Assembly (NCBI GenBank): GCA_022567155.1
Contig: JADFHN010000005.1
Span: 1-64,000 of the forward strand
Source: Bacteroidota bacterium
GTDB lineage: Bacteria > Bacteroidota > Bacteroidia > Cytophagales > Cyclobacteriaceae
Reading direction: 5' to 3'
Length of the DNA stretch: 64,000 bases
Shown here: positions 56,669 to 64,000 of the stretch, one piece after another
How the letters are laid out: every line of letters starts with the position of its first letter
Position numbering within the stretch: position 1 is the stretch's first letter
Made by a program: the position numbers and the translations under genes
Notes under the pieces: generated by a model
The model's input: the letters and a program-made list of their open reading frames with translations, nothing else
Database searches by the model: none
What the model was told of the DNA's origin: nothing

Positions 56669-56932
56669 TTATTTCATTCGTTCCATATATCTTTTAGTTC
56701 TTCTGTTCATCTGTTGCTTTACTTTTTTACTGCGTTTCTTTTCAGGAGTTGTTTTATGTTTCTTTTTATGATTTGACTCCCTCTGATCAATCAGCCTGTT
56801 AAGCAAAATCAAACTGATCGGGATCATAAAAAGCCAATATGAAAACTCGAATCCAAGTGTAATGGTTTGATGGACAGCAATAATAAAAAATGCTACAGCA
56901 ACTGAAAGAATAATTATTTTTGTTCGGCTCAT
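56669..56932 (-). CDS. Small membrane protein with basic tail
   Basis: An 87-residue protein with two hydrophobic segments (about 5-22 and 28-45) and a strongly basic C terminus (KKHKTTPEKKRSKKVKQQMN). Its ATG overlaps the lptC stop by 4 bp, and it ends 7 bp before the CNNM gene, so it is embedded in this operon. No family recognised. Confidence 0.65.
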   Translation of the reverse strand: MSRTKIIILSVAVAFFIIAVHQTITLGFEFSYWLFMIPISLILLNRLIDQRESNHKKKHKTTPEKKRSKKVKQQMNRRTKRYMERMK

Positions 56933-57462
56933 AACTCTTCTAATATAAACGTGCCTTGAGGTTCTTTTATAACATAGGACGAAAAATCCTGCTTCGCTGT
57001 AAGTCCGGTTCCGGTTAATATTTCATCACCGTTTTCAATTCTTACAAATTTATCGGTATATACATTTCCATCTTTTGGTTTCCAGTATAGTTGCTCTGTA
57101 TAGAGTGTTTCGCCGCTTTCAGCATTTTTCAGGACTACATTTCCTTCAATCCGCCATGTTTCATCTTCGATTGTGTAGTAACCGTAATCCGACCTGAGTG
57201 TGGCGGTTATTTGTCCGTACAGATCATAAAATTCCAGGTACCCCCCTTTTGGAAGTTCCCTGTCGCCCGAACTGAAATCATAAAGCTTGGGGGTTATCAT
57301 CCTTCCCCTTACAATGGCTGAATCACTGTGTTCGATCTCAGCATTTGTAAGTATCCGCATAGGTCCCGTATAAGGCTCGTAGGCTATTAGGTCTTTATTG
57401 CCTTCACACGAGGATGAGATGGCTCCAATAATCAATACGATAGCAAAAGGAAAATTTTTCAC
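56929..57462 (-). CDS. lptC: LPS export protein LptC
   Basis: LptC is the inner-membrane periplasmic bridge that passes LPS from LptBFG to LptA. The 177-residue protein starts with GTG and has an N-terminal anchor or lipobox (GAISSSCEGN). The beta-jellyroll shows as DGLWR-like repeats (YGYYTIEDETWRIEGNVVLK; ETLYTEQLYWKPKDGNVYTD). It lies 12 bp downstream of the TPR gene. Confidence 0.88.
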   Translation of the reverse strand: MKNFPFAIVLIIGAISSSCEGNKDLIAYEPYTGPMRILTNAEIEHSDSAIVRGRMITPKLYDFSSGDRELPKGGYLEFYDLYGQITATLRSDYGYYTIEDETWRIEGNVVLKNAESGETLYTEQLYWKPKDGNVYTDKFVRIENGDEILTGTGLTAKQDFSSYVIKEPQGTFILEEL

Positions 57463-57474
57463 AAATCAAATCCT

Positions 57475-58779
57475 TCAATCACGTGTTTGAAGTGTTACAC
57501 TTACATTAATCCAGCAATCAATGTCCATTTTCTGACCATCGGTGTAGTTCATGATAAATATTTCTTCTTTAGACGGAAACCGCTCTTGCGCCCCATTCAT
57601 CATTTTTGTATTCCCGGCTTTTTTATACATGTCGTAGGCTGCAATGTAGGGAAGCCTGTCTTTCACTTTGTCTTTTTTTTCAGCACAATCAGCAACATTG
57701 TAATAGTATAAATTACCGATGCTTTCAAAGGCGGTTTTGTTACCCGGATCAGCCTGCAAAGCTTTTTTGTAGTATTCTCTTGCCTCAACTTTATCATCCT
57801 GAAATGATTTCATTTTGCCCAGATCAATATATACATCCGCTTTTTCAGCGCCGGTTGGCGCCAGCGATAATGCTTCGGTAAAATAAGATTCGGCGCAGGA
57901 ATAATTTTTCTGTTTCAGACATTTTTTGCCAATTACTTTGTACGCCCGCCCATAGTTCGGCTCCTGTAGTTGTATTTCTCTGGCAACATCCATAAACAGG
58001 GGATCCTCCGTACACTTACCCTTTAACATAAAACTAAAAATTCGCTTAGCTAATGCAAGGTCTTCCGGATCCTCTCTGAACCTCGGCCCGAGGTTTTCAA
58101 TAACAAAATTGCAATCAATTCCTTCAGGAACAGTTTCTGTAAGAATCCGGTCAATCATATCTTTTTGTCTTTCCAGGTTCTTTCCGTTACGTATCTTATA
58201 ATCAAGTACCATACTGATACGGTTATAACGATCAAAAACATCTTCAATTGAAAGATTCTTTATGATAAGCCTGTTGATCTTCACTACATGCATGTATGCA
58301 GGCAAATTGCTGTCCAAGACATTATTACCTGATATTCTGAATGTTTCATCATACAACTTCAGCAGAAATTCGTACTTATCCTTATCCTTTATATAATGCT
58401 TGTAGGCTTTGAACGACTTTCTGTTCATCACATTAACAGAGTCGTTGAAATATCTCATCCGGGTATCATACATCCACATCAGGCTGTCAAGATAAAGTTG
58501 TTTTAATGCAGGATCGTCCTCCTTTTCTGCAAGCCTTTCATATATCCTGGATCCGTGCTGATACAGCGACACATTAAGGTCCGGTGCGTTCAACAAAAGC
58601 CAGTGAAGATCATTCGCTGATTTGCGATATTGTTCAAGCTTGAGCTCATCGGTGTACAAAGCCATCTTTTCTTCTGCTTTGGCCCGGTCTTCCGGCCAGT
58701 TCCACCGCTGTGAAAATGCATCCGCTGACGCAAAAAGCAATACAGCTAAAAAGAATACTTTTTTGATATTCATCATCAT
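57475..58779 (-). CDS. Exported TPR protein
   Basis: A 434-residue protein with a signal peptide (about 1-23) and helical repeats, including clear TPRs around 285-375 (YSCAESYFTEALSLAPTGAE; EAREYYKKALQADPGNKTAF). It probably serves as a periplasmic scaffold. It sits between the FadL-like porin and lptC, a gene order I recognise from other Bacteroidota. A trio of ATGs leaves the exact start uncertain. Confidence 0.8.
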   Translation of the reverse strand: MMMNIKKVFFLAVLLFASADAFSQRWNWPEDRAKAEEKMALYTDELKLEQYRKSANDLHWLLLNAPDLNVSLYQHGSRIYERLAEKEDDPALKQLYLDSLMWMYDTRMRYFNDSVNVMNRKSFKAYKHYIKDKDKYEFLLKLYDETFRISGNNVLDSNLPAYMHVVKINRLIIKNLSIEDVFDRYNRISMVLDYKIRNGKNLERQKDMIDRILTETVPEGIDCNFVIENLGPRFREDPEDLALAKRIFSFMLKGKCTEDPLFMDVAREIQLQEPNYGRAYKVIGKKCLKQKNYSCAESYFTEALSLAPTGAEKADVYIDLGKMKSFQDDKVEAREYYKKALQADPGNKTAFESIGNLYYYNVADCAEKKDKVKDRLPYIAAYDMYKKAGNTKMMNGAQERFPSKEEIFIMNYTDGQKMDIDCWINVSVTLQTRD

Positions 58780-58802
58780 ATGCCCCCCATTTCAAACGTA
58801 TC

Positions 58803-60062
58803 TTAGTTAAATTTTGGCCTTACGAACCAACGATTGTCGTTAAAGGTAAACCCAAAATAAATCCGTGTGAAACTTTCTTTAATCAGGTTATCTTTCAAGG
58901 TACCCTGTGCTCCATAACGGAAGCCCATATCAACACTTGAAAAATTAGTTACCGGAAGGGATAACCCAAAATTTATGCCAAATTCTTCAATCTGTAGGTT
59001 ATTTATTATATAGGGTGTATTTTCATAATTGAATCCGAACCGGTATGTTATCCGTTCAAAATAATTGTCAATAGAGGATATATTAGGAGTAATTTCACCT
59101 CCCACTATGATTGTCATGGCACTGGTCAGGTTGTTATTTTGGCCATCGAAATCCCTGTAATTATCCCAGTTCTGAAACTTTATATCGGTTCCAAACATCC
59201 AGTTATTCAGCTTTGCAACAGAAATCCCAATGCCATAAGATGCCGGTATTGAGATAAAACCGCTTGCATTATCAAGAAGGGTGTCAATTTTTATCGGGGT
59301 ACCGGCAAAGGAATTTATCTGAATGGTTTTAAACTTTGTAACAGTCAGATCCTTTGAGAACCCGTAGGTGCTTCCCAAAGAAATTTTTATATCATCGTTT
59401 ACAGGTATACGGTAAACAAACCCAAGGCTATAAACAAAGTCATTTGCAGTAATCAGGGTTTTTGATGCAGGTACGTACGGTCCGAACGGTTCAACAAGCG
59501 TTACATTTTTTTCTTTACTGATCGAACTGAACAGATAAGCAATTTCTCCGCCGATGTATAAATTTTCAGTGATTTTACCCGCGCCCTTAAATACAAACTG
59601 ATTAAACCCGCCTTCGCCGATGCTTAAGGCAACTACCTCTGAGTCGGGATTCCCTAATACGGGTGTATCCGTTTTGAAATTATAGTTCACATTCGAATAA
59701 GGAAAAAGACCTATGCTGAATACGAATTTACCCGGACTTACAGGAATAATCATATTTAGATAACTCAGTGTGCCTCCGCTTGCGACCTCGTGATTATCTC
59801 CCTGTAAAATTTTCTTGTTTTCAAATGTTAAACCTCCGCCGAATGAATACACCTGATTATCTACAAGCAGGGATGGATTCAGTGTATTTTGATAATAATA
59901 GCTCCCGTTGCTGATACCCAGACCACCCATGCTCAGATGCTGCACCGTTGCATGGTTATTGATATTGCCAATACCAAGTGCAGAATATGACGAAAAGGTT
60001 TGCGAGTGCCCGACCGTATGTACGAAAAAGGCAAATGTAAGTACACTACTTATTAGTTTCAT
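58803..60062 (-). CDS. FadL/OmpP1-like outer-membrane protein
   Basis: The ATG at 60062 gives a 419-residue product with a signal peptide (MKLISSVLTFAFFVHTVGHS). A long beta-barrel follows (SSYSALGIGNINN; RITYRFGFNYENTPYII), ending FGFTFNDNRWFVRPKF, with aromatic-rich strands. It belongs to the outer-membrane transport (FadL-like) group, moving hydrophobic molecules. Its start overlaps the 3' end of the broken coaX gene in another frame, which suggests the two were once translationally coupled. Confidence 0.85.
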   Translation of the reverse strand: MKLISSVLTFAFFVHTVGHSQTFSSYSALGIGNINNHATVQHLSMGGLGISNGSYYYQNTLNPSLLVDNQVYSFGGGLTFENKKILQGDNHEVASGGTLSYLNMIIPVSPGKFVFSIGLFPYSNVNYNFKTDTPVLGNPDSEVVALSIGEGGFNQFVFKGAGKITENLYIGGEIAYLFSSISKEKNVTLVEPFGPYVPASKTLITANDFVYSLGFVYRIPVNDDIKISLGSTYGFSKDLTVTKFKTIQINSFAGTPIKIDTLLDNASGFISIPASYGIGISVAKLNNWMFGTDIKFQNWDNYRDFDGQNNNLTSAMTIIVGGEITPNISSIDNYFERITYRFGFNYENTPYIINNLQIEEFGINFGLSLPVTNFSSVDMGFRYGAQGTLKDNLIKESFTRIYFGFTFNDNRWFVRPKFN

Positions 60063-60790
60063 TCTCAATATTGAACTCTATAATTCTGTTTAACTCCACC
60101 AAAACTAATTCCGGGACCACAAAGATGCTGGCTTTTAACCTGTTTTCAAAGAATTTAGCTTCTCCTCCACATACAAATACCTTCTATTTCAGGATAACGG
60201 GTTTTGTATAAGCCGATAAAAGCGTTTATTTCATCATAAAATTCATTTAAAGCACCACTTATCATCGCCGATCTGGTAGAAGTGCCTATCATAGGCACTT
60301 CATCACAGCCAATTTCGTGTTCATCATTAAGCGAAAGGGTTTTGGTAAAATGGTGCATGGCTTTAAATCTTAATTTTAAACCCGGCTATATAATCCCCCC
60401 TTTAAAAATAGTTCCTTCCGTAATAAGATCGTAGGTAATGCATGATCCCATATCCAAAACAAAGCTGTCACCTGATGGGTTCCTGACACTGGCACCCACT
60501 ACCGCGGCAATCCGGTCAACCCCCATGGTTTCAGGGGTTTTATAATCAAGAGTAACCGGCAGTGGGGTTTTATGCGATAAAACCAGGGTTGGATAATGCA
60601 TTGAGAATGCATAATTATGATTGCCAGGGAATGTGGCCACCGAACTGTCGATGATGTTTGAAGGGTTCAGTTTTTTCACTTCTTGCTCCAATGATTCAAC
60701 CGTTGTTATTCGTACCGGATTACTTATTTTACCGGCTTCGAAACATCCGATCTTAACCGACGAATTTCCTATATCTATAACCAGATTCAT
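60046..60790 (-). pseudogene. coaX: Broken type III pantothenate kinase gene
   Basis: CoaX makes 4'-phosphopantothenate, the first step to CoA. The frame opens with MNLVIDIGNSSVKIG and contains MGVDRIAAVVG and DMGSCITYDLI. It then hits an in-frame TAG at 60386-60388 (GGII*PGLKLRFKAMHHFT). It continues in the same frame through PMIGTSTRSAMISGALNEFY until a frameshift near 60168-60176 (YPEIEGI). After that, another frame gives VCGGEAKFFENRLKASIFVV, ending at 60046. Two independent lesions make a functional product unlikely unless the sequence is wrong. Confidence 0.85.
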
Positions 60791-60833
60791 TATTTTTACC
60801 TTTTTTTAAAACGTAACCCTCATTGAAAAGGTA

Positions 60834-61946
60834 TTGGAAAAGCAAAAAAAATACATAGTTATCGGATTGATGTCAGGCACCTCCCTCGACGGTCTGGATA
60901 TGGTGTGTTGTGAATTTAATAAAACGGACGATTCGGTATCAGGTTATAAAATTATAAACGCGGAAACAAAAGCCTACCCCGATGACCTGAAAAAAAGACT
61001 TGAGCATGCACTTTATTTCAGCAAAGATGAACTGGAAGGACTCGATACCGACCTTGGAAACTGGATGGGGCAGGCTACGGCAGCATTTATAAATACACTG
61101 AAGGGAAAGCCGGACCTTATTGCTTCGCATGGGCATACTATATTTCATAAACCGGCAGAAGGGCTAACCCTGCAAATTGGGAATGGTAATATTATTCATG
61201 AGATAGCAGGCTTACCCGTGGTATATGATTTCAGAACACTTGATGTTAAACTGGGAGGTCAGGGCGCCCCGTTGGTGCCTGTTGGTGATCAGATACTTTT
61301 TAATGATTATGAGTTTTGCATGAATCTAGGTGGAATTGCCAATGTATCGTTTAATGAAAAAGGCGTGCGAAAGGCATTTGATATATGTGCATTTAACATT
61401 GTCTTCAATTACCTGGCTTCGCAAATAGGGAAAGCTTACGACGAAAATGGACGGATAGCCGCTTCGGGAAAGCTGGTACCCCGGCTTAAAGCAGTACTCG
61501 TAGCCATTGACTTTTATAAAATGCCGTATCCCAAATCAATAGGCAGAGAGTGGGTGGAGGAAGAAGTGCTCCCATTACTTGCAGCATATCAGGAACACAC
61601 AGAAAATGTAATGCATACCTATGCCGTGCACATTGCTGAGGTGATCGCAAATGTTTTTAATACTATAACCAAACAGGAATTCACCGGTAGGAAGTGCAGG
61701 GTGTTAGTAACCGGCGGCGGTGCATACAATGGATACCTGATCGATGAAACACAAAAGAGGTGTGCTGCGAATATTGAACTGTTTGTACCTGAAAAAAACC
61801 TTGTTGAATATAAGGAAGCGCTCATTTTTGCACTGATGGGCCTGCTGCGATCCCATAACCAGATCAATTGTCTGAAAAGTGTTACGGGGGCGCAACGTGA
61901 CACCAGTTCAGGCCGGATTGCCGGCTCATTTAAGTTTTCCTTTTAA
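60834..61946 (+). CDS. anmK: Anhydro-N-acetylmuramic acid kinase
   Basis: AnmK phosphorylates and opens 1,6-anhydroMurNAc during cell-wall recycling. The 370-residue protein starts with TTG and has the N-terminal phosphate loop (YIVIGLMSGTSLDGLDMV), the substrate region ASHGHTIFHKPAEGLTLQIG, and LVTGGGAYNGYLID near residue 290. It is divergent from coaX. Confidence 0.95.
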   Translation: MEKQKKYIVIGLMSGTSLDGLDMVCCEFNKTDDSVSGYKIINAETKAYPDDLKKRLEHALYFSKDELEGLDTDLGNWMGQATAAFINTLKGKPDLIASHGHTIFHKPAEGLTLQIGNGNIIHEIAGLPVVYDFRTLDVKLGGQGAPLVPVGDQILFNDYEFCMNLGGIANVSFNEKGVRKAFDICAFNIVFNYLASQIGKAYDENGRIAASGKLVPRLKAVLVAIDFYKMPYPKSIGREWVEEEVLPLLAAYQEHTENVMHTYAVHIAEVIANVFNTITKQEFTGRKCRVLVTGGGAYNGYLIDETQKRCAANIELFVPEKNLVEYKEALIFALMGLLRSHNQINCLKSVTGAQRDTSSGRIAGSFKFSF

Positions 61947-62042
61947 CTTTTTCAATCTATTGCCTGCCTGAGGTAAAGAATATCCGGTATTTTTTTGCGT
62001 CATTTACTTGTTTAAGTTAGTTTAAGGGGATAAAATTTATTT

Positions 62043-63578
62043 GTGAGGAAAGTTTTTACCACTGTATTCGTCTTATCGGTATTTTTTTTAGCCGGAGTAG
62101 TCCCACTGTTTGGAGCCGATGACACAAATCAATCAGGTGTTTCAGGTCATTCTGCTATTGAAAATATGGACACCAATCCGAATGTTGCCGGACCGGTGCA
62201 GGATGCCCCTGATGCAAGCCATAATGAAGATTCAGAACATGCACAAGCTGCCGGGTGGACTGTATTTCCATTTGTGCTTCTGCTTCTAATGATTGCTACC
62301 GGACCGTTGTTTTATGAACATTTCTGGCATAAGCATTATCCGAAGATTGCGGTAATTCTGACCCTGCTGGTTGTAGTTTACTACTTATTGTTACTTCACA
62401 ACGTACATGCCCCGGTACATAGCTTTTTTGAATATTTTCAATTTATTTCGTTGCTGGCCTCACTTTATATTGCTTCCGGAGGCATAATGATACAGGTAGA
62501 TAAAAAAGCAACCGCGGGTGCAAATGTCTTGTTGTTGTTAATTGGCGCAGTGATCGCAAACCTGATTGGTACCACAGGCGCATCAATGTTACTCATCAGG
62601 CCATTTATCAGGCTGAATAAAACACGTATAAAAGCATATCATATAATATTTTTTATATTCATTGTTAGCAACATTGGTGGATCGCTAACTCCCATCGGTG
62701 ACCCTCCGTTATTTCTGGGCTTTCTCAAAGGTGTTCCGTTCTTTTGGACACTTACACACAACCTGATTCCGTGGATATTCGCCGTTATCTTTCTTCTTGT
62801 TGTATTTTATTTTATCGACCGGAGGAATAAATCAGATTACAGCCTTGACGATGAGACTGAAGAATACACGAATAAGATTTCCATGATCGGAAACAGAAAT
62901 TTCATATGGCTGGCTATCATTATTATGGCCGTTTTTCTCGACCCGAACGTTTTTGAATGGGTCCCCGCCATTCATTACGATGGCGTTAAGTTTTCTTTCG
63001 TGCGTGAACTGATCATGCTCACCGTTGCCTATTTGTCGTACCGGTATGCAAATAAAGATGCCATTATCGGAAATGAGTTCAATTTTGAACCGATAAGGGA
63101 AGTGGCTTTTATTTTCCTCGGAATTTTCGGAACGATGATGCCTGCGCTGGAGCTTGTCAGCAACTATGCTGCCAGTCCGGAAGGCATGAAACTTATCAAT
63201 CATAACACCCTTTACTGGGGAACCGGAATATTATCCGGATTACTTGATAATGCACCTACCTATATCAATTTTCTTACGGCAGCTATGGCTTCAAAAGGGG
63301 CCGATATCGGAATATTTAATAATGTAACCGATTTTGCACAGGGAGGCGTGTATGAGAACTCGATAATGAGTCTGAAGGCTATTTCCGTGGCGGCTGTATT
63401 TTTTGGCGCCATGACTTATATCGGAAACGGCCCTAATTTTATGGTAAAATCCATAGCCGAACAGATCGGGATCAAAATGCCGTCATTTTTCGGCTATATC
63501 ATCAGGTTTTCTATCCCGATACTTATCCCGCTGTTTGTCCTTGCCTGGCTGATTTTCTTCTATTACGAGATTTTATAG
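62043..63578 (+). CDS. nhaD: NhaD-type Na+/H+ antiporter
   Basis: The 511-residue protein starts with GTG. It has a signal-like helix (1-24), a hydrophilic periplasmic stretch (about 25-70), then some eleven to twelve membrane helices of the ion-transporter (IT) superfamily. NhaD-type motifs are visible (NLIGTTGASMLLIRPFIRLN; SNIGGSLTPIGDPPLFLGFL; GLLDNAPTYINFLTAAMASK). It exchanges sodium for protons, which fits a Na+-based energy economy with NqrF. Confidence 0.93.
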   Translation: MRKVFTTVFVLSVFFLAGVVPLFGADDTNQSGVSGHSAIENMDTNPNVAGPVQDAPDASHNEDSEHAQAAGWTVFPFVLLLLMIATGPLFYEHFWHKHYPKIAVILTLLVVVYYLLLLHNVHAPVHSFFEYFQFISLLASLYIASGGIMIQVDKKATAGANVLLLLIGAVIANLIGTTGASMLLIRPFIRLNKTRIKAYHIIFFIFIVSNIGGSLTPIGDPPLFLGFLKGVPFFWTLTHNLIPWIFAVIFLLVVFYFIDRRNKSDYSLDDETEEYTNKISMIGNRNFIWLAIIIMAVFLDPNVFEWVPAIHYDGVKFSFVRELIMLTVAYLSYRYANKDAIIGNEFNFEPIREVAFIFLGIFGTMMPALELVSNYAASPEGMKLINHNTLYWGTGILSGLLDNAPTYINFLTAAMASKGADIGIFNNVTDFAQGGVYENSIMSLKAISVAAVFFGAMTYIGNGPNFMVKSIAEQIGIKMPSFFGYIIRFSIPILIPLFVLAWLIFFYYEIL

Positions 63579-63629
63579 CCAATGAGATGTAAAAGGATGT
63601 GGTTTGCATGCCGGATGACCTGATTCCTG

Positions 63630-64000
63630 TTAATCATTGATCCGGTTGTATTTTTTAAGGATATCCAATACTTTCTGAACAGGTAATTCTTCTATAACCC
63701 GGCCCTGAAAGCCTCGCATGGTTTCGGCAGCAAACAGGCTGTTGATAATAGCTTCTTCAGTAGCTTCAATAGCCGCCATAAACAGAGGTGACATTTGGTC
63801 GTTCCTCAATTCACGATCTCCGGTCATATTCGATTCAGATTGGTAGCTTTCACGTAACGATTCATGTGTTGAAAATGCAATTACATAATCACCGCTTCCG
63901 TTTGAGGCGATACCACCAGTCTTTCCCATACCTAACAGCGTCCTTTTTGCCAGTCGTTTCAGGTTCCGGGAAGTTATGGGTGCATCTGTAGCCACTACGA
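63630..64000 (-). CDS. P1-family (DmpA-like) peptidase, 3' part
   Basis: Only the last ~123 residues are in the window; the gene begins beyond position 64000. The visible segment (VVATDAPITSRNLKRLAKRT; GMGKTGGIASNGSGDYVIAF; SPLFMAAIEATEEAIINSLF) matches the C-terminal part of self-processing aminopeptidases of the DmpA/P1 type. The catalytic serine region lies in the missing part. Confidence 0.85.
   Translation of the reverse strand, partial: VVATDAPITSRNLKRLAKRTLLGMGKTGGIASNGSGDYVIAFSTHESLRESYQSESNMTGDRELRNDQMSPLFMAAIEATEEAIINSLFAAETMRGFQGRVIEELPVQKVLDILKKYNRIND

Noticed and set aside
1-64000. CRISPR array, prophage or integrated plasmid
   Set aside because: No regularly spaced repeats, phage structural genes, integrase or replication genes were seen; almost all genes are chromosomal housekeeping or conserved Bacteroidota families.

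Overview
The window is a chromosomal segment of a Bacteroidota bacterium, most likely from the Cytophagales or a nearby order. Several things point there: a PorZ component of the type IX secretion system, a fused CcsBA cytochrome c maturation protein, an alanine/glutamate-extended ribosomal protein S16, an NqrF subunit, membrane-type MutS and LETM1-like proteins, few Shine-Dalgarno motifs, and many upstream TAnnTTTG -7 elements. Three of these have a matching TTTG 19-20 bp further upstream (mreB, the PpiD-like gene, and the tRNA-like RNA). GTG and TTG starts are frequent. I see no phage, complete insertion sequence, CRISPR array or rRNA.

Layout. 1-6.3 kb is the most accessory-looking part: a MORN-type repeat protein faces a three-gene minus-strand operon (LPP20-like protein, DUF4384 protein, and a secreted WG-repeat/caspase fusion). 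Between them lies a repeat-rich spacer with two REP-like elements and a degraded copy of the caspase gene's 3' end. 6.6-13 kb holds a 2-oxoglutarate-type oxygenase and a tdk-porZ-recO operon. 13-18.5 kb is the rod-shape operon mreB-mreC-mreD-mrdA-rodA, preceded by purH and purN. 20.8-27.6 kb has a DUF6503 lipoprotein, an unusual 124-nt tRNA-like RNA, an Lrp regulator, a degenerate arginase-family protein, a solitary nqrF, a radical SAM protein, a broken outer-membrane protein gene, and accD. 27.7-30.4 kb is the rpsP-rimM-trmD-rplS operon with a clear terminator. 30.7-37.8 kb encodes CcsBA, a membrane MutS homologue, a TerB-like protein, and purK-purE. 37.8-38.9 kb is a dead potassium-channel gene. 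39.3-50 kb contains a LETM1-like protein, gpmI, nadC, recX, a DinB-like protein, an ATP-grasp/LysE pair, a DUF4105 membrane protein and a SPASM radical SAM protein. 50-64 kb contains an inositol monophosphatase, an rsmI/pterin dehydratase/methyltransferase-lipoprotein operon, and an envelope cluster (PpiD-like chaperone, CNNM/CBS protein, LptC, TPR protein, FadL-like porin). A broken coaX, anmK, nhaD and the 3' end of a P1-family peptidase gene follow.

How the genes work together. Most genes are housekeeping: purine synthesis (purH, purN, purK, purE), translation and rRNA/tRNA modification, cell shape and wall (mreBCD, mrdA, rodA, anmK), outer-membrane assembly (PpiD-like, lptC, FadL-like), respiration (nqrF, ccsBA) and DNA repair (recO, recX, MutS-like). 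The two items most worth follow-up are the WG-repeat caspase operon and the tRNA-like RNA with two anticodon-like hairpins. Three decayed genes (coaX, potassium channel, outer-membrane protein) suggest ongoing gene loss, although sequencing or assembly error cannot be excluded from the sequence alone.
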